A DNA stretch of 40,216 nucleotides from JAFGCR01 sp964538225 (lineage in GTDB: Bacteria > Patescibacteriota > Gracilibacteria > UM-FILTER-43-11): contig CAZIDW010000003.1 of the NCBI GenBank assembly GCA_964538225.1, positions 1-40,216 of the forward strand, in the 5' to 3' direction. A program made the translations under genes and the position numbers. The notes under the pieces are model-generated. The model searched no databases and was not told the DNA's origin. It was given only the letters and a program-made list of their open reading frames with translations. Positions 31,841-40,175 of the stretch are shown here, in pieces. How positions within the stretch are numbered: the stretch's first letter is position 1; each line of letters starts with the position of its first letter.

Positions 31841-33068
31841 GTTTTTGTAAGATTAAAATGCTGGCAATAATGAGCCAAAAGATCATGGCCAGATCGTTTT
31901 TCCAGAATGGCATATCGAACAAACCGTGGATCAGTATGCCCCACAGGGCGATGAGCGGATAGGTAAATGAGGTGTGGCATAAAATAATGAGGGCTAAAAA
32001 GGCAATAAGGCCGATCAGGCCAGCGTTGAGCCAAAAGCCGATAAAAATGTTATGGGAATGAGGCATGTTCCATTCCAGCGGGGCGCGCCCCAGCACGTTT
32101 GGGGCGCTGATCTGATAATTGGGCTGAAAAAGCCCCGGCCCCGCGCCGAACTGCCAATTGTCTGTGACTAACCGGTAAGAGGTCTGGTAGATCTCCAGAC
32201 GGACGGTGGTGCTGGAGCGGTTTTTGAAATCCAGGAACTGCCTGAATTTGGGGGTATTCAGCTGACTCACAATGATCACCGCAAACGTTGCCCCCAGCAC
32301 CAGTAACGCCAGCCCGATCTTTTTACGCTGTTTCGGATTTTTAAACAAAAAGTAAAGCGCGTACAGCCCCAGCGCGCCAAACACCGCGATTACCCCCGCG
32401 TACGACTGGGTGAAAAACAGGCTGTACATCAGCACCACCAGGGTGGATAAGTCGATATGGTCCCGGTGGGAGGGCAGAGCCGTGCCGCGCCGGAGAAGGA
32501 AATAGATGTTGATGAGGATGGCCGGTACGATGTAAAGCGCCAGGTAATTGGCGGATTCATAAAATCCCCTCAAGCGGAAATCAATGGTCACGCCGGCGCC
32601 GAAGAGCCCGAACCCATAGGACAGCAGGCAGACCAGCGTGGCGGAGTAAACGAAATAACGGAGGACCTTTTCAGCGTGTTTGTCGGTTTTCAGCGCCTGG
32701 GTCAGGACCGCGAAATACAGCACCGGCGCGATGATCCAGCCTTTCCATACGCCCCAAGCGGCGCGTTTGGCGTTCAGGACTTCGCCGCTCGGCAGAGACA
32801 GGAAATCCGGGGCGGCCAGCGTGCCGAGCGTAGCGCCTACCACGATAAAAAAGACCGTGTACCAGTACCGGCGGGTTTTTTTAGTCCACACTAGCTCCCG
32901 ATGCGCCCTGAACAGGCTCATCAGCCATAGGGCGAACAACAGATAAATAAAAACCTCCAGCGCGGTGAACGGGATGCCGATGATCTGGAAACGCACAAAA
33001 TACGCCGGAAACAGAAACGGCGAAACGAACAAAAGTTTCCGGACGAAATGTGAGAGGGGTGGTTTCAT
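31749..33068 (-). CDS. O-antigen ligase/polymerase-like membrane protein
   Basis: 439 residues with about eleven membrane helices. The Wzy/WaaL-family outer loop region has RLRGFYESANYLALYIVP, GAGPGLFQPNYQ, PHSHNIFIGFWLNAGLIGLI and HGLFDMPFWKNDLA, with the conserved His and Arg. Acts on lipid-linked sugar polymers at the outer membrane face. The last 30 residues (VKKPALKVKRRPARRAQKSP then RKRKA) form a strongly basic tail that is encoded in the part overlapping cofE. Which polymer is joined is unknown. Confidence 0.86.
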   Translation of the reverse strand: MKPPLSHFVRKLLFVSPFLFPAYFVRFQIIGIPFTALEVFIYLLFALWLMSLFRAHRELVWTKKTRRYWYTVFFIVVGATLGTLAAPDFLSLPSGEVLNAKRAAWGVWKGWIIAPVLYFAVLTQALKTDKHAEKVLRYFVYSATLVCLLSYGFGLFGAGVTIDFRLRGFYESANYLALYIVPAILINIYFLLRRGTALPSHRDHIDLSTLVVLMYSLFFTQSYAGVIAVFGALGLYALYFLFKNPKQRKKIGLALLVLGATFAVIIVSQLNTPKFRQFLDFKNRSSTTVRLEIYQTSYRLVTDNWQFGAGPGLFQPNYQISAPNVLGRAPLEWNMPHSHNIFIGFWLNAGLIGLIAFLALIILCHTSFTYPLIALWGILIHGLFDMPFWKNDLAMIFWLIIASILILQKHGTHTVKKPALKVKRRPARRAQKSPRKRKA

Positions 33069-33070
33069 AA

Positions 33071-33132
33071 AAGGACACAGGACCCAGAACTCAGGACACA
33101 GCTGTTTTCTGTGTTCTGTTTTCTGTGTTCTG
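33071..33132. repeat. Heptamer foldback element
   Basis: Left arm AGGACAC, AGGACCC, AGAACTC, AGGACAC. Right arm CTGTTTT, CTGTGTT, CTGTTTT, CTGTGTT. The arms are nearly adjacent. Between the ligase and hpf genes. Confidence 0.85.
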
Positions 33133-33136
33133 AAAA

Positions 33137-33706
33137 TTAGTCGTTATCCATTTTCGGCTCGACGATGCCGTAATACCCATCGTGCCGTTTGTACACCACG
33201 CTGAAACGGCCGGTATCCATGTTATTGAAAAGGAAAAAATCGTGGCCGATAAGCTCCATCCGCTCGATGGCTTCTTCTTCTTTCATGGGCGCGCTGGCGG
33301 AAAAGCGTTTCCGCCTTAGGATCTGGGGAATCTCGAATTCATCGGACGGTTTTTCCGGCACTTCTTCGATTTTAGCGCCCAAACCCTTTTTGTCGGACCG
33401 GTGCATTTTGGCTTTATAGCGTTCAATGGGCTTATGGATTTTATCCATGCAGTCATCGACCGCGCTTTCCACATTCTCCCCCCTGGATTCGGCCCGGAGG
33501 ACCGCGTTCGGGGCAAAGATCGTGAGCTGGCAGACGTACGCGTCTTCGGTTTTGCGGGCTTTTTCGTGTTTCACTTCCACCCTGAATTCCGTGGACTCAT
33601 CATCCAGACGGTCTGCCAGGTTTTTCAGTTTTTCGACTTTGGATTCAATCAGGTCTTGCTGGTTGTCGCTAAGGTTAAGTTGTTGGGATTTGATCTTGAT
33701 CTGCAT
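33137..33706 (-). CDS. hpf: Ribosome hibernation promoting factor, long form
   Basis: Silences ribosomes in resting cells by forming 100S dimers. 189 residues: N-terminal S30AE domain (1-105; MQIKIKSQQLNLSDNQQDLI), a linker with many charges, and the C-terminal dimerisation domain (about 135-185) with EEEAIERMELIGHDFFLFNN and FSVVYKRHDGYYGIVEP. Divergent from the PP2C-like gene across a 206 bp gap that holds a palindrome. Confidence 0.94.
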   Translation of the reverse strand: MQIKIKSQQLNLSDNQQDLIESKVEKLKNLADRLDDESTEFRVEVKHEKARKTEDAYVCQLTIFAPNAVLRAESRGENVESAVDDCMDKIHKPIERYKAKMHRSDKKGLGAKIEEVPEKPSDEFEIPQILRRKRFSASAPMKEEEAIERMELIGHDFFLFNNMDTGRFSVVYKRHDGYYGIVEPKMDND

Positions 33707-33744
33707 AAACTTCAGATTACAAATTAAAGATTTAAGATGTCAGT

Positions 33745-33760
33745 TAGTGCTAAAGCACTA
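33745..33760. promoter_or_regulatory. Palindrome and extra half site between hpf and the PP2C-like gene
   Basis: TAGTGCT-AA-AGCACTA, with a further AGCACTA at 33770-33776. It looks like an operator shared by the divergent genes. The half site resembles part of a CIRCE arm but the arm order is reversed, so HrcA is not proposed. The remaining gap (33780-33912) has no clear promoter. Confidence 0.4.
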
Positions 33761-33912
33761 CAGGGCCAGAGCACTAAATCTTACTTCAATTATTGCGAAC
33801 CCGTCGATTAAAATCAAGGCAACTATCATTCGCCGGCTCTCTTGAATCAGTGGGGAAAACGTGATAGGCTTACATTCAGAAAGAATGAGGGAGCCATCTA
33901 ACCAAAATAAAA

Positions 33913-35809
33913 ATGTTTTTTAAACTCATTGCCGACACCTTTTCGGTCGCACGTGATTCCGATCACTTTATTCAGGTTAAAACCCTCAAACAGCCGAATG
34001 TGGAAGACCAGATCTGGCTGGCGATCGAGATCGTGGGCGACAGCAAATACGCCCGTTCTACCGCCCAGAGCATCATCGACACCATCGAAGAGGTCTATTT
34101 CGACCAGTTTGAACTCAGCGCGTATGAGCGTTTTGAACAGGCGCTGAAAGAGGTGAACCTCATCGTCAACAACCTTAAAGAAAAGCGTAAAAAATCTTTT
34201 GGGAAGATCAACGCCATCCTGGCGACCTTTACGGGGCAGGAACTCCATCTGACCCAGGCGGGCGACAGCGAAGCGTACCTCATCCGCAACAACAAGTTCT
34301 CTATGATCAGCGAAGGATTGGGCAGTAAGGCCAAAGACCTGTTCGTGAACATCGCGAGCGGGGAGCTGAAAACCGACGACAAACTCATTTTTTCCACCGG
34401 CCGCCTGCTCCGGCTGGCCACCCATTCCCAGATCGTCCAGCTGTTCACAGACGGCGTGGCCGAAGCCATTGAGGCCACCCGCGAACTCACTATGAACGAC
34501 GAGGAGCTGAGTATCGGGGTCATCTGCATGCACATCAAACTCCTTCATAAAGAAACGGACGACTCCAACAAACGTTCTTCCGGCCAGTTATGGGCGCCGA
34601 TTAAAAAAGCCCTGCAATCCATTCAAGGGTTCTTTGCGGAAAAGGCCGGCAAAAAATCTTTCGTGAGCAAACGCAATGTCCTGTTTATCCTGCTGGCCGT
34701 TATCGTCGTCCTGACAGTCAGCGTTTCCCTGCTCATCGGCAGTCGGCGCGACAATGCTATCCGGGAGGAATACAAGACCAAGATCGACCAGCTCAACCAG
34801 GACATTCACGTGGCCAACACCAAAGGCTATGCCAACGACAAAGAAACTGCAAACGCCATTCTGGAAAAAGTAGAAAAAGAATCCCGCGAAATCCTGGAAG
34901 CCGGCTACTTCCGCGCTGAGACCCTGGCGCTTCTCGGTAAAATCCAGGACACCCGGGATAATATCAACAACACCGACCGCCTGGAAGAGCTGGTTGTCAT
35001 CCCCGACCCCGGTCGCGACCAGGCGGANNNNNNNNNNGGAAGAGCTGGTGCCGTATGTGGACCTGTCGGAAAAAGCTGAAAATGTGAAGGCGCTGGGCCT
35101 GATGGAACTGGACGACAATTTCTTTATCTACGAATACAACCGCCTGTATGAGGTCATCCTGGACCAGGTGCTCGACCCCCGCCAAATCGACGACACGGAA
35201 GTGGTCATCGCGGGCACGGCCATGCAGGACCAGGACGCGCTTGTTTTCCTAACTCAGTCCGGGCGGGTGATGGAGTACGCGGACGGGCTCATCAGCTTTG
35301 CCAACACCGAGGACCAGGCCTGGAAATCCGGCGTAGACCTCGCGGCGTACAGCAAGTATGTCTATATCCTGAACCCCGAAGAAAACCAGATTTACAAATA
35401 CGCCCGCATGCGCAACAAATATTCAAGCCGTACTGATTATAACAGCGACGCAGACCTGAGCGGCGCCATCTCACTGACCATCGACGGGGACATTTATGTA
35501 CTGAAAGACGGGGGGCGCATCGTGCGCATCTACAAATCCAAACAACAGCCGTTCAAAATCCAGGACCTGGCTGTGGACATCTCTAAATGCACCCAGATCT
35601 TCACCCGGCCTGAGCTCGACAACCTGTACCTGCTTGACCCGGTAAACAAGCGGGTGGTGATGGTGGCGAAAAGCGAAAGCGGAAACGCCCGTTATTACGG
35701 CCAGCTCGTGTTTGAGAAGCTCGACAACATCCAGCAGATCTATGTGGAAAAAAATGAAAACGTCCTTCATGTACTGACGGATAAGGAGGTTTATAAAATT
35801 GAAATTTAA
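33913..35809 (+). CDS. PP2C-like domain, membrane helix and propeller-like outer domain (interrupted by scaffold gap)
   Basis: One gene read across the N-run: the frame before the gap (to 35027) and the frame after it (from 35038) differ by one only because the gap length is arbitrary. The N-terminal 220 residues look like a PPM/PP2C phosphatase fold (AILATFTGQELHLTQAGDSE then AYLIRNN, with G117-D118-S119), but several metal Asp of active phosphatases are not evident, so activity is uncertain. A membrane helix is at 255-276, followed by a helical linker. After the gap come repeated short strands (FLTQSGRVMEYADGLISF, IYVLKDGGRIVRIYKS, LYLLDPVNKRVVMVAKS) suggesting a beta propeller. It could be a stress or envelope sensor; that is inference. 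Confidence 0.72.
35028..35037. other. Scaffold gap of ten N inside a gene
   Basis: Ten N. A 12 bp repeat GGAAGAGCTGGT occurs at 34983-34994 and again at the first bases after the gap (35038-35049), so a repeat probably broke the assembly. True gap length is unknown. Confidence 0.97.
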
Positions 35810-35812
35810 TTA

Positions 35813-35864
35813 CAGGATTCAGCTGACATTCGGCTGTTTTCTGTGTCCTGTTTCCTGTTTTCTT
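35813..35864. repeat. Heptamer element before ribBA
   Basis: CTGTTTT, CTGTGTC, CTGTTTC, CTGTTTT (35834-35861) with a partial opposite arm (AGGATTCAGCTGAC). Same units as at 33071-33132. Confidence 0.75.
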
Positions 35865-35900
35865 GTTTTGAGCTACAATACATACCACTAAAATAATGTA

Positions 35901-37091
35901 ATGAATACCATCCAATCCGCACTCAAAGACCTGCAGGCCGGCAAAATGATCATCGTGACCGATGATGAGGACCGGGAGAATGAAGGGGACCTGATCGCCG
36001 CGGCCGACACCATTACCCCCCAGACCATCAACTTTATGGCTAAAGAAGGGCGGGGGCTTGTTTGTGTCGCCATGGAACAGGAAACGGCCTACCGGCTCAA
36101 CTTCCACCCCATGGTGGCGAATCCGGACGGGAATTGTAACTTTACGGTTTCGGTTGATGCTAAAAAAGGCATCACGACCGGCATTTCCGCGGCCGACCGG
36201 GCCCATACCGTAAAGACCATGCTCGACCCGAAATCCTCCGCTCAGGACTTCATCCGTCCCGGCCACATGTTTCCCCTTATTGCCAAACCCGGCGGCGTAC
36301 TGGTACGGGCGGGGCATACGGAAGCCGCGGTGGATCTGATGCGGCTGGCGGATCTGACGCCCGCGGGGGTGATCTGCGAAGTGATGAAAGATGACGGCAC
36401 CATGGCGCGTCTGCCGGACCTTGAACAATTCGCTGAAAAACACGGCCTTAAGATCATCACCATCCGCGACCTCATCCGCTACCGGAACCAGCACGAGAAA
36501 CTCATCAGCCAATCCGCGGAAAGCGACCTGCTCACGGATTACGGCCGATTCCGTGTGTATGTGTATCAGAGCAAAATCGACCTCAGGGAACACGTGGCAC
36601 TGGTGATGGGCGACGTAAAAAAAGCCAAGAACACCCTCGTGCGCGTGCATTCCGAATGCCTGACCGGCGACCTGTTCCACTCCAAACACTGCGATTGCGG
36701 CCAGCAGCTCGACCAGTCGCTTAAGCTCATCAGCCAGCGGGGGCGCGGAGTGCTTTTGTACATGCGCCAGGAAGGCCGCGGCATCGGGCTGGCAAATAAG
36801 ATCAAAGCCTACGAATTGCAAAAAAAAGGCTTAGACACCGTGGAAGCCAACCACCAGCTCGGCTTTAAATCCGACCTCCGTGATTACGGCATCGGCGCGC
36901 AGATATTAGCGGACCTGGGCCTAAAAGAAATCGAAATTCTGACGAATAATCCGAAAAAATTAGTGGGGCTGGAAGGTTACGGTTTAAAAATCACCAAACG
37001 CATCCCCATTGAGGTGAGACCGAATGATTTCAACATCAAATATCTGAAGACGAAGAAGATGAAAATGGGGCATCTCTTCAAGAATTTATAA
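35901..37091 (+). CDS. ribBA: Bifunctional DHBP synthase / GTP cyclohydrolase II
   Basis: Makes both early precursors of riboflavin. 396 residues. RibB half (1-200): IIVTDDEDRENEGDLIAAAD (17-36), RPGHMFPLIAKPGGVLVRAG and HTEAAVDL. RibA half (from about 205): zinc ligands C253, C264 and C266 in HSECLTGDLFHSKHCDCG, then RQEGRGIGLANKIKAYELQ and DTVEANHQLGF. All catalytic signatures are intact. No ribD, ribE or ribH is nearby, and the 91 bp leader is a heptamer repeat with no FMN riboswitch. Confidence 0.96.
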   Translation: MNTIQSALKDLQAGKMIIVTDDEDRENEGDLIAAADTITPQTINFMAKEGRGLVCVAMEQETAYRLNFHPMVANPDGNCNFTVSVDAKKGITTGISAADRAHTVKTMLDPKSSAQDFIRPGHMFPLIAKPGGVLVRAGHTEAAVDLMRLADLTPAGVICEVMKDDGTMARLPDLEQFAEKHGLKIITIRDLIRYRNQHEKLISQSAESDLLTDYGRFRVYVYQSKIDLREHVALVMGDVKKAKNTLVRVHSECLTGDLFHSKHCDCGQQLDQSLKLISQRGRGVLLYMRQEGRGIGLANKIKAYELQKKGLDTVEANHQLGFKSDLRDYGIGAQILADLGLKEIEILTNNPKKLVGLEGYGLKITKRIPIEVRPNDFNIKYLKTKKMKMGHLFKNL

Positions 37092-37175
37092 ATTTTCAAT
37101 TTTAAATTTTTATTTCTAAAAACAGTTCCGATAATTTGTCGGCAAACATTTTGTATAAACACTAGTTAGTGTAAA

Positions 37176-37221
37176 TAGTGTAAAATCTCTCTCTTAAAAT
37201 GGGATGAGTCATTGTTGTATC
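37176..37221 (+). repeat. 46 bp boundary repeat, third copy
   Basis: TAGTGTAAAATC at the outer end and GAGTCATTGTTGTATC at the inner end, matching the left copy at 19960 (last 16 bases identical). Just before it, ACACTA-GT-TAGTGT (37159-37172) gives two further copies of the outer hexamer, one inverted. Marks the change from ribBA to AT-rich DNA. The rest of the 225 bp gap has nothing recognisable. Confidence 0.75.
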
Positions 37222-37316
37222 TATTTATTATTTAAACATAAAAGAGCTTACTGTCATCTCGTATCTTTTGACCAGTGCACACCACTGTAATAAGCTGACA
37301 TACCAACCTTAATTTC

Positions 37317-37568
37317 ATGAAAATTACGGCTAAAATGACAGCGCAGGGGCTTGAGCGAACGATTGACTTTCGGGGTGCAAAACTCCCTGATGGTCGAGCA
37401 ATTGAAGCTGTCTTGAATGAAAATGAAAGTTTAAAACAGGCTGTGAAAAAATTAGAAAAAGCTTCTTCGATACTTTCAAAAATTATCCCCTGGAAAGGAG
37501 TTCGCGATATCGCTGAAGTCATTTTACTAGCTTTCGGTATTATTGGTGCTATAGCACTCCTCATCTAA
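37317..37568 (+). CDS. Small protein with C-terminal membrane helix
   Basis: 83 residues. Residues 1-60 are mixed with a helix NENESLKQAVKKLEKASSIL; residues 65-83 (AEVILLAFGIIGAIALLI) form one membrane helix at the very C-terminus. First gene after the boundary repeat. Small tail-anchored proteins of this kind occur among toxin or defence genes, but nothing specific is recognised. Confidence 0.5.
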   Translation: MKITAKMTAQGLERTIDFRGAKLPDGRAIEAVLNENESLKQAVKKLEKASSILSKIIPWKGVRDIAEVILLAFGIIGAIALLI

Positions 37569-37578
37569 CAGATTCACC

Positions 37579-37821
37579 ATGAAAATGACACGGAGACAAG
37601 AAACTGGACTATGGAAAGAGCTGGGCGAAAGTCTTAAGCTGAGACAATCAAAATACTACCTTTTCATTGGTGACTGCCCATTTTGCCAGGCAACAGAAGG
37701 TTTTTGTATTAACATTCATAAATCCTTTGCAGGGTGCATATTTTGCAATCGCCGTTTCTATTCTCTGGTCAACTTACTTAACTCCCTTATCACTTTAACC
37801 TCCCCTCGACTAACGCGCTGA
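37579..37821 (+). CDS. Small zinc-ribbon protein
   Basis: 80 residues with CPFC (33-36) and CIFC (53-56) spaced as a zinc ribbon, similar in style to the CHC2 finger of primases but shorter. Its last 21 codons overlap the 3' end of the Eco57I-type gene on the other strand, so the natural C-terminus may have been lost at a junction. Family not recognised. Confidence 0.5.
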   Translation: MKMTRRQETGLWKELGESLKLRQSKYYLFIGDCPFCQATEGFCINIHKSFAGCIFCNRRFYSLVNLLNSLITLTSPRLTR

Positions 37822-40175
37822 GCAACCTCTCGCTCTGAAAACCCTTCCAGAATCGCGTCCCGTTCAACCTGACTTTTACTTAACCATAGTTTTTCCAGTT
37901 CCTTTTGAGTCAAACTTATTCTCTCTGCTTGAAATTTCAAATAGAGCATTTCCGCCACCCCCTCCCCCTCGATATCTTCAATATCCCGCGACGCTAAGTC
38001 ATAAACTTCATATAGAATGCCATCAATCTTTTTCCGCATATCCTTAACTTCCTCAATCTGCTCGTCAGGGTCCAAGCCAACCTCATCAATACGTAGAATT
38101 TTATCCACAATACCAATTAACGCTTGCTTAATTTGAGGATTAATGGCTGGAATTGGCAACTTGTTGATCATATCAGTGGTAAATGAAGTGCCAGTATTGT
38201 AAGTTGCTGCTGGGTATCTTTCTTTTATATAAAACAGCGCCAATTTGCTGTTCAAAATTGATGCCAGTAATTTCAAATCCTCAATGCTATCATCACTAAT
38301 AATAAGTGTGGACTTACCCGGTATCACATCGCCATCCACATCTAAACACGCATCCAGGCGAGTTAACCCTTTAATAATTAGCTTGCGCTTTAAAGCTTTT
38401 TCAGCATATGTATTTTGAAACTCTGACAAAAACTTTCTTTTTTGAACAACTGGCCGTAGGTATTCATCATGCAAGTAGGTCATGGGCTTTTCACCCCATT
38501 TTGCTGTATATTGACCAATTGTACCAGTATTAATTACTCTCAAGTACCTTGCCTCATCAGGCTTTTTGCGTCCAGAATCTTTAATAAGGTCTTTCAACTT
38601 GTAAGCATCCGAAGTTGCGCATGCATTCTCACATTCACCTAAATCTATTAGTCTACCAGACAATTGCCCAACTTTGTCGAGTAGTTTCAAATGTTTTGAA
38701 AAGAGGAAATCAAAAGCATACGGTGGTTTGAGCAAAGCCTTATCAAATGAACCCATTAATTCAACTCGATCATCCGTTATGTCAAAGATCTTCATCTTTT
38801 TAGTCTTTCGCTTACTCATAAAAGTAACTACCGCATCAACTCCCTTCTCCGGAAAAGCAGTCCGCCCAATGCGACAAACACGTATAATGTTATCAATATA
38901 TTTTTCGCGAAATGCATCACCAAACGGCTTCGCAATCCACTTATCAGGTGTAATAAAGGCAAGTTGACCTGTCGGATTTAGAAGTTTCATCCCTAACTCT
39001 AAGAACGCGATGTAGATGTCCCAATTACCCTGCGTACACTCATAAAAGTCACTTGCTACAATAAAATCACGCACATCAGACTGGTGCTTAGTCATTGCTT
39101 CTGAATCAATATAAGGTGGGTTAGCAATTAGTACATCAAAACCGCCCTTTTGGAAGACCTCGCAAAATTCGAGTTTATAATCAATGGGCTTCTTTTCTTT
39201 CACGCTCTGAAAGTGAATCTCAAATTGTTCGTAATAATTCTCTTGTTCTAATTTTTCAATTTTAACAATTGAATCCTTGTACTTTTTGTTATCAGTCATA
39301 TGGAATTTCTCTTTCAAATTCTGTAATTGCTTCTGGACTGCCTTGCCCTCCCCGTATTCAGCAGTTATCAAAGAATTCGCACAACGAATGTTAAAAGATA
39401 AATCCGGCATTACATGTTGCCTATCCTTAAGCTCTTTAAATTGCCCCTTCTCTAAGGCCTTGATCATTAGATTTAGCTGGGCGACCTGAACAGCGCGAGG
39501 GTCAAGATCAATGCCATAGAGATTCTTAGTCAGAATTTCGCGAGCAATATCAAATGAATTCTTTCTACCACCATACATACTGCGATACTTTTGGTAAAAA
39601 CTCTCGAAAGCCCCCAGCAACATACTGCCGCTACCACAAGCAGGGTCAAGCAACCTAAGTGAGCGCAATTCCTGCAACCCTTTAACTTTAGCAAGTCTCG
39701 CACCTAGTGAATTATCAATCATATATTTGACCACTCTCTGGGGCGTATAGACAATGCCTTGATTTTCCTTCTCTTCGTCACTTAAGCCACTTTCCTCATC
39801 AAACATCTCATGCAAATACTTCTCGTAGACTTCACCGATGATATGTGCATTTAGCTTAGCGAAGTTAATTCGGTATAATTCTTTGATAACTCGACTAATA
39901 ATTTTGTTATCAATCTGAATATTGTCTGCAACATCATGAAAGAACAGATTTGAATCAAATCGCTTGTCTAGTTCTTTGAACTCTCGCTTTAAATCAGAAT
40001 ATTTATGCTTGCTGAAATGCAAAATATACGAGAGTCGATCCTGGTCATCAATTCTACGGTCTAAACAGACTTTCATAAATATCAATCGATCCAATATCAA
40101 TTGAGTTTCAAAATTTGCCTGGTTAATGCCAGTAATTCTTGGATTATTCTTGATATGATTTCCACTGCTGTCCAA
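37758..40175 (-). CDS. Eco57I-type N6-adenine DNA methylase / type IIG-like protein, N-terminus possibly truncated
   Basis: 805 residues. Helical region (1-130), then IVYTPQRVVKYMIDNSL, SAM motif I LLDPACGSGSML (175-186) and catalytic NPPY (352-355). The C-terminal part (from about 500) is a TaqI-like target-recognition region with YLRVINTGTIGQ and KSTLIISDDSIEDL, then ATYNTGTSFTTDMINKLPIP. Full-length relatives usually have an N-terminal nuclease of 150-200 residues; here the frame opens at a TTG 6 bases after an in-frame TGA at 40182-40184, and the codons before the TGA (RGDPQLSLF) look coding. It may be a split or nonsense-interrupted gene, or a stand-alone methylase. Foreign, AT-rich. Confidence 0.85.
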   Translation of the reverse strand: MDSSGNHIKNNPRITGINQANFETQLILDRLIFMKVCLDRRIDDQDRLSYILHFSKHKYSDLKREFKELDKRFDSNLFFHDVADNIQIDNKIISRVIKELYRINFAKLNAHIIGEVYEKYLHEMFDEESGLSDEEKENQGIVYTPQRVVKYMIDNSLGARLAKVKGLQELRSLRLLDPACGSGSMLLGAFESFYQKYRSMYGGRKNSFDIAREILTKNLYGIDLDPRAVQVAQLNLMIKALEKGQFKELKDRQHVMPDLSFNIRCANSLITAEYGEGKAVQKQLQNLKEKFHMTDNKKYKDSIVKIEKLEQENYYEQFEIHFQSVKEKKPIDYKLEFCEVFQKGGFDVLIANPPYIDSEAMTKHQSDVRDFIVASDFYECTQGNWDIYIAFLELGMKLLNPTGQLAFITPDKWIAKPFGDAFREKYIDNIIRVCRIGRTAFPEKGVDAVVTFMSKRKTKKMKIFDITDDRVELMGSFDKALLKPPYAFDFLFSKHLKLLDKVGQLSGRLIDLGECENACATSDAYKLKDLIKDSGRKKPDEARYLRVINTGTIGQYTAKWGEKPMTYLHDEYLRPVVQKRKFLSEFQNTYAEKALKRKLIIKGLTRLDACLDVDGDVIPGKSTLIISDDSIEDLKLLASILNSKLALFYIKERYPAATYNTGTSFTTDMINKLPIPAINPQIKQALIGIVDKILRIDEVGLDPDEQIEEVKDMRKKIDGILYEVYDLASRDIEDIEGEGVAEMLYLKFQAERISLTQKELEKLWLSKSQVERDAILEGFSEREVAQRVSRGEVKVIRELSKLTRE

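Noticed and set aside
33745..33776. Second CIRCE site near hpf
   Set aside because: Half sites are in the reverse order and spacing is 2, not 9.
35810..35900. FMN riboswitch before ribBA
   Set aside because: The gap is only 91 bp and is filled with a heptamer repeat; no RFN-type core is visible.
35601..36821. 406-codon open frame on the minus strand opposite ribBA
   Set aside because: Composition is that of an antisense shadow of a GC-balanced gene; RibBA is unmistakable on the plus strand.
37758..40175. BREX PglX
   Set aside because: Length and visible neighbours do not support BREX; no brxA/B/C or pglZ genes are present.
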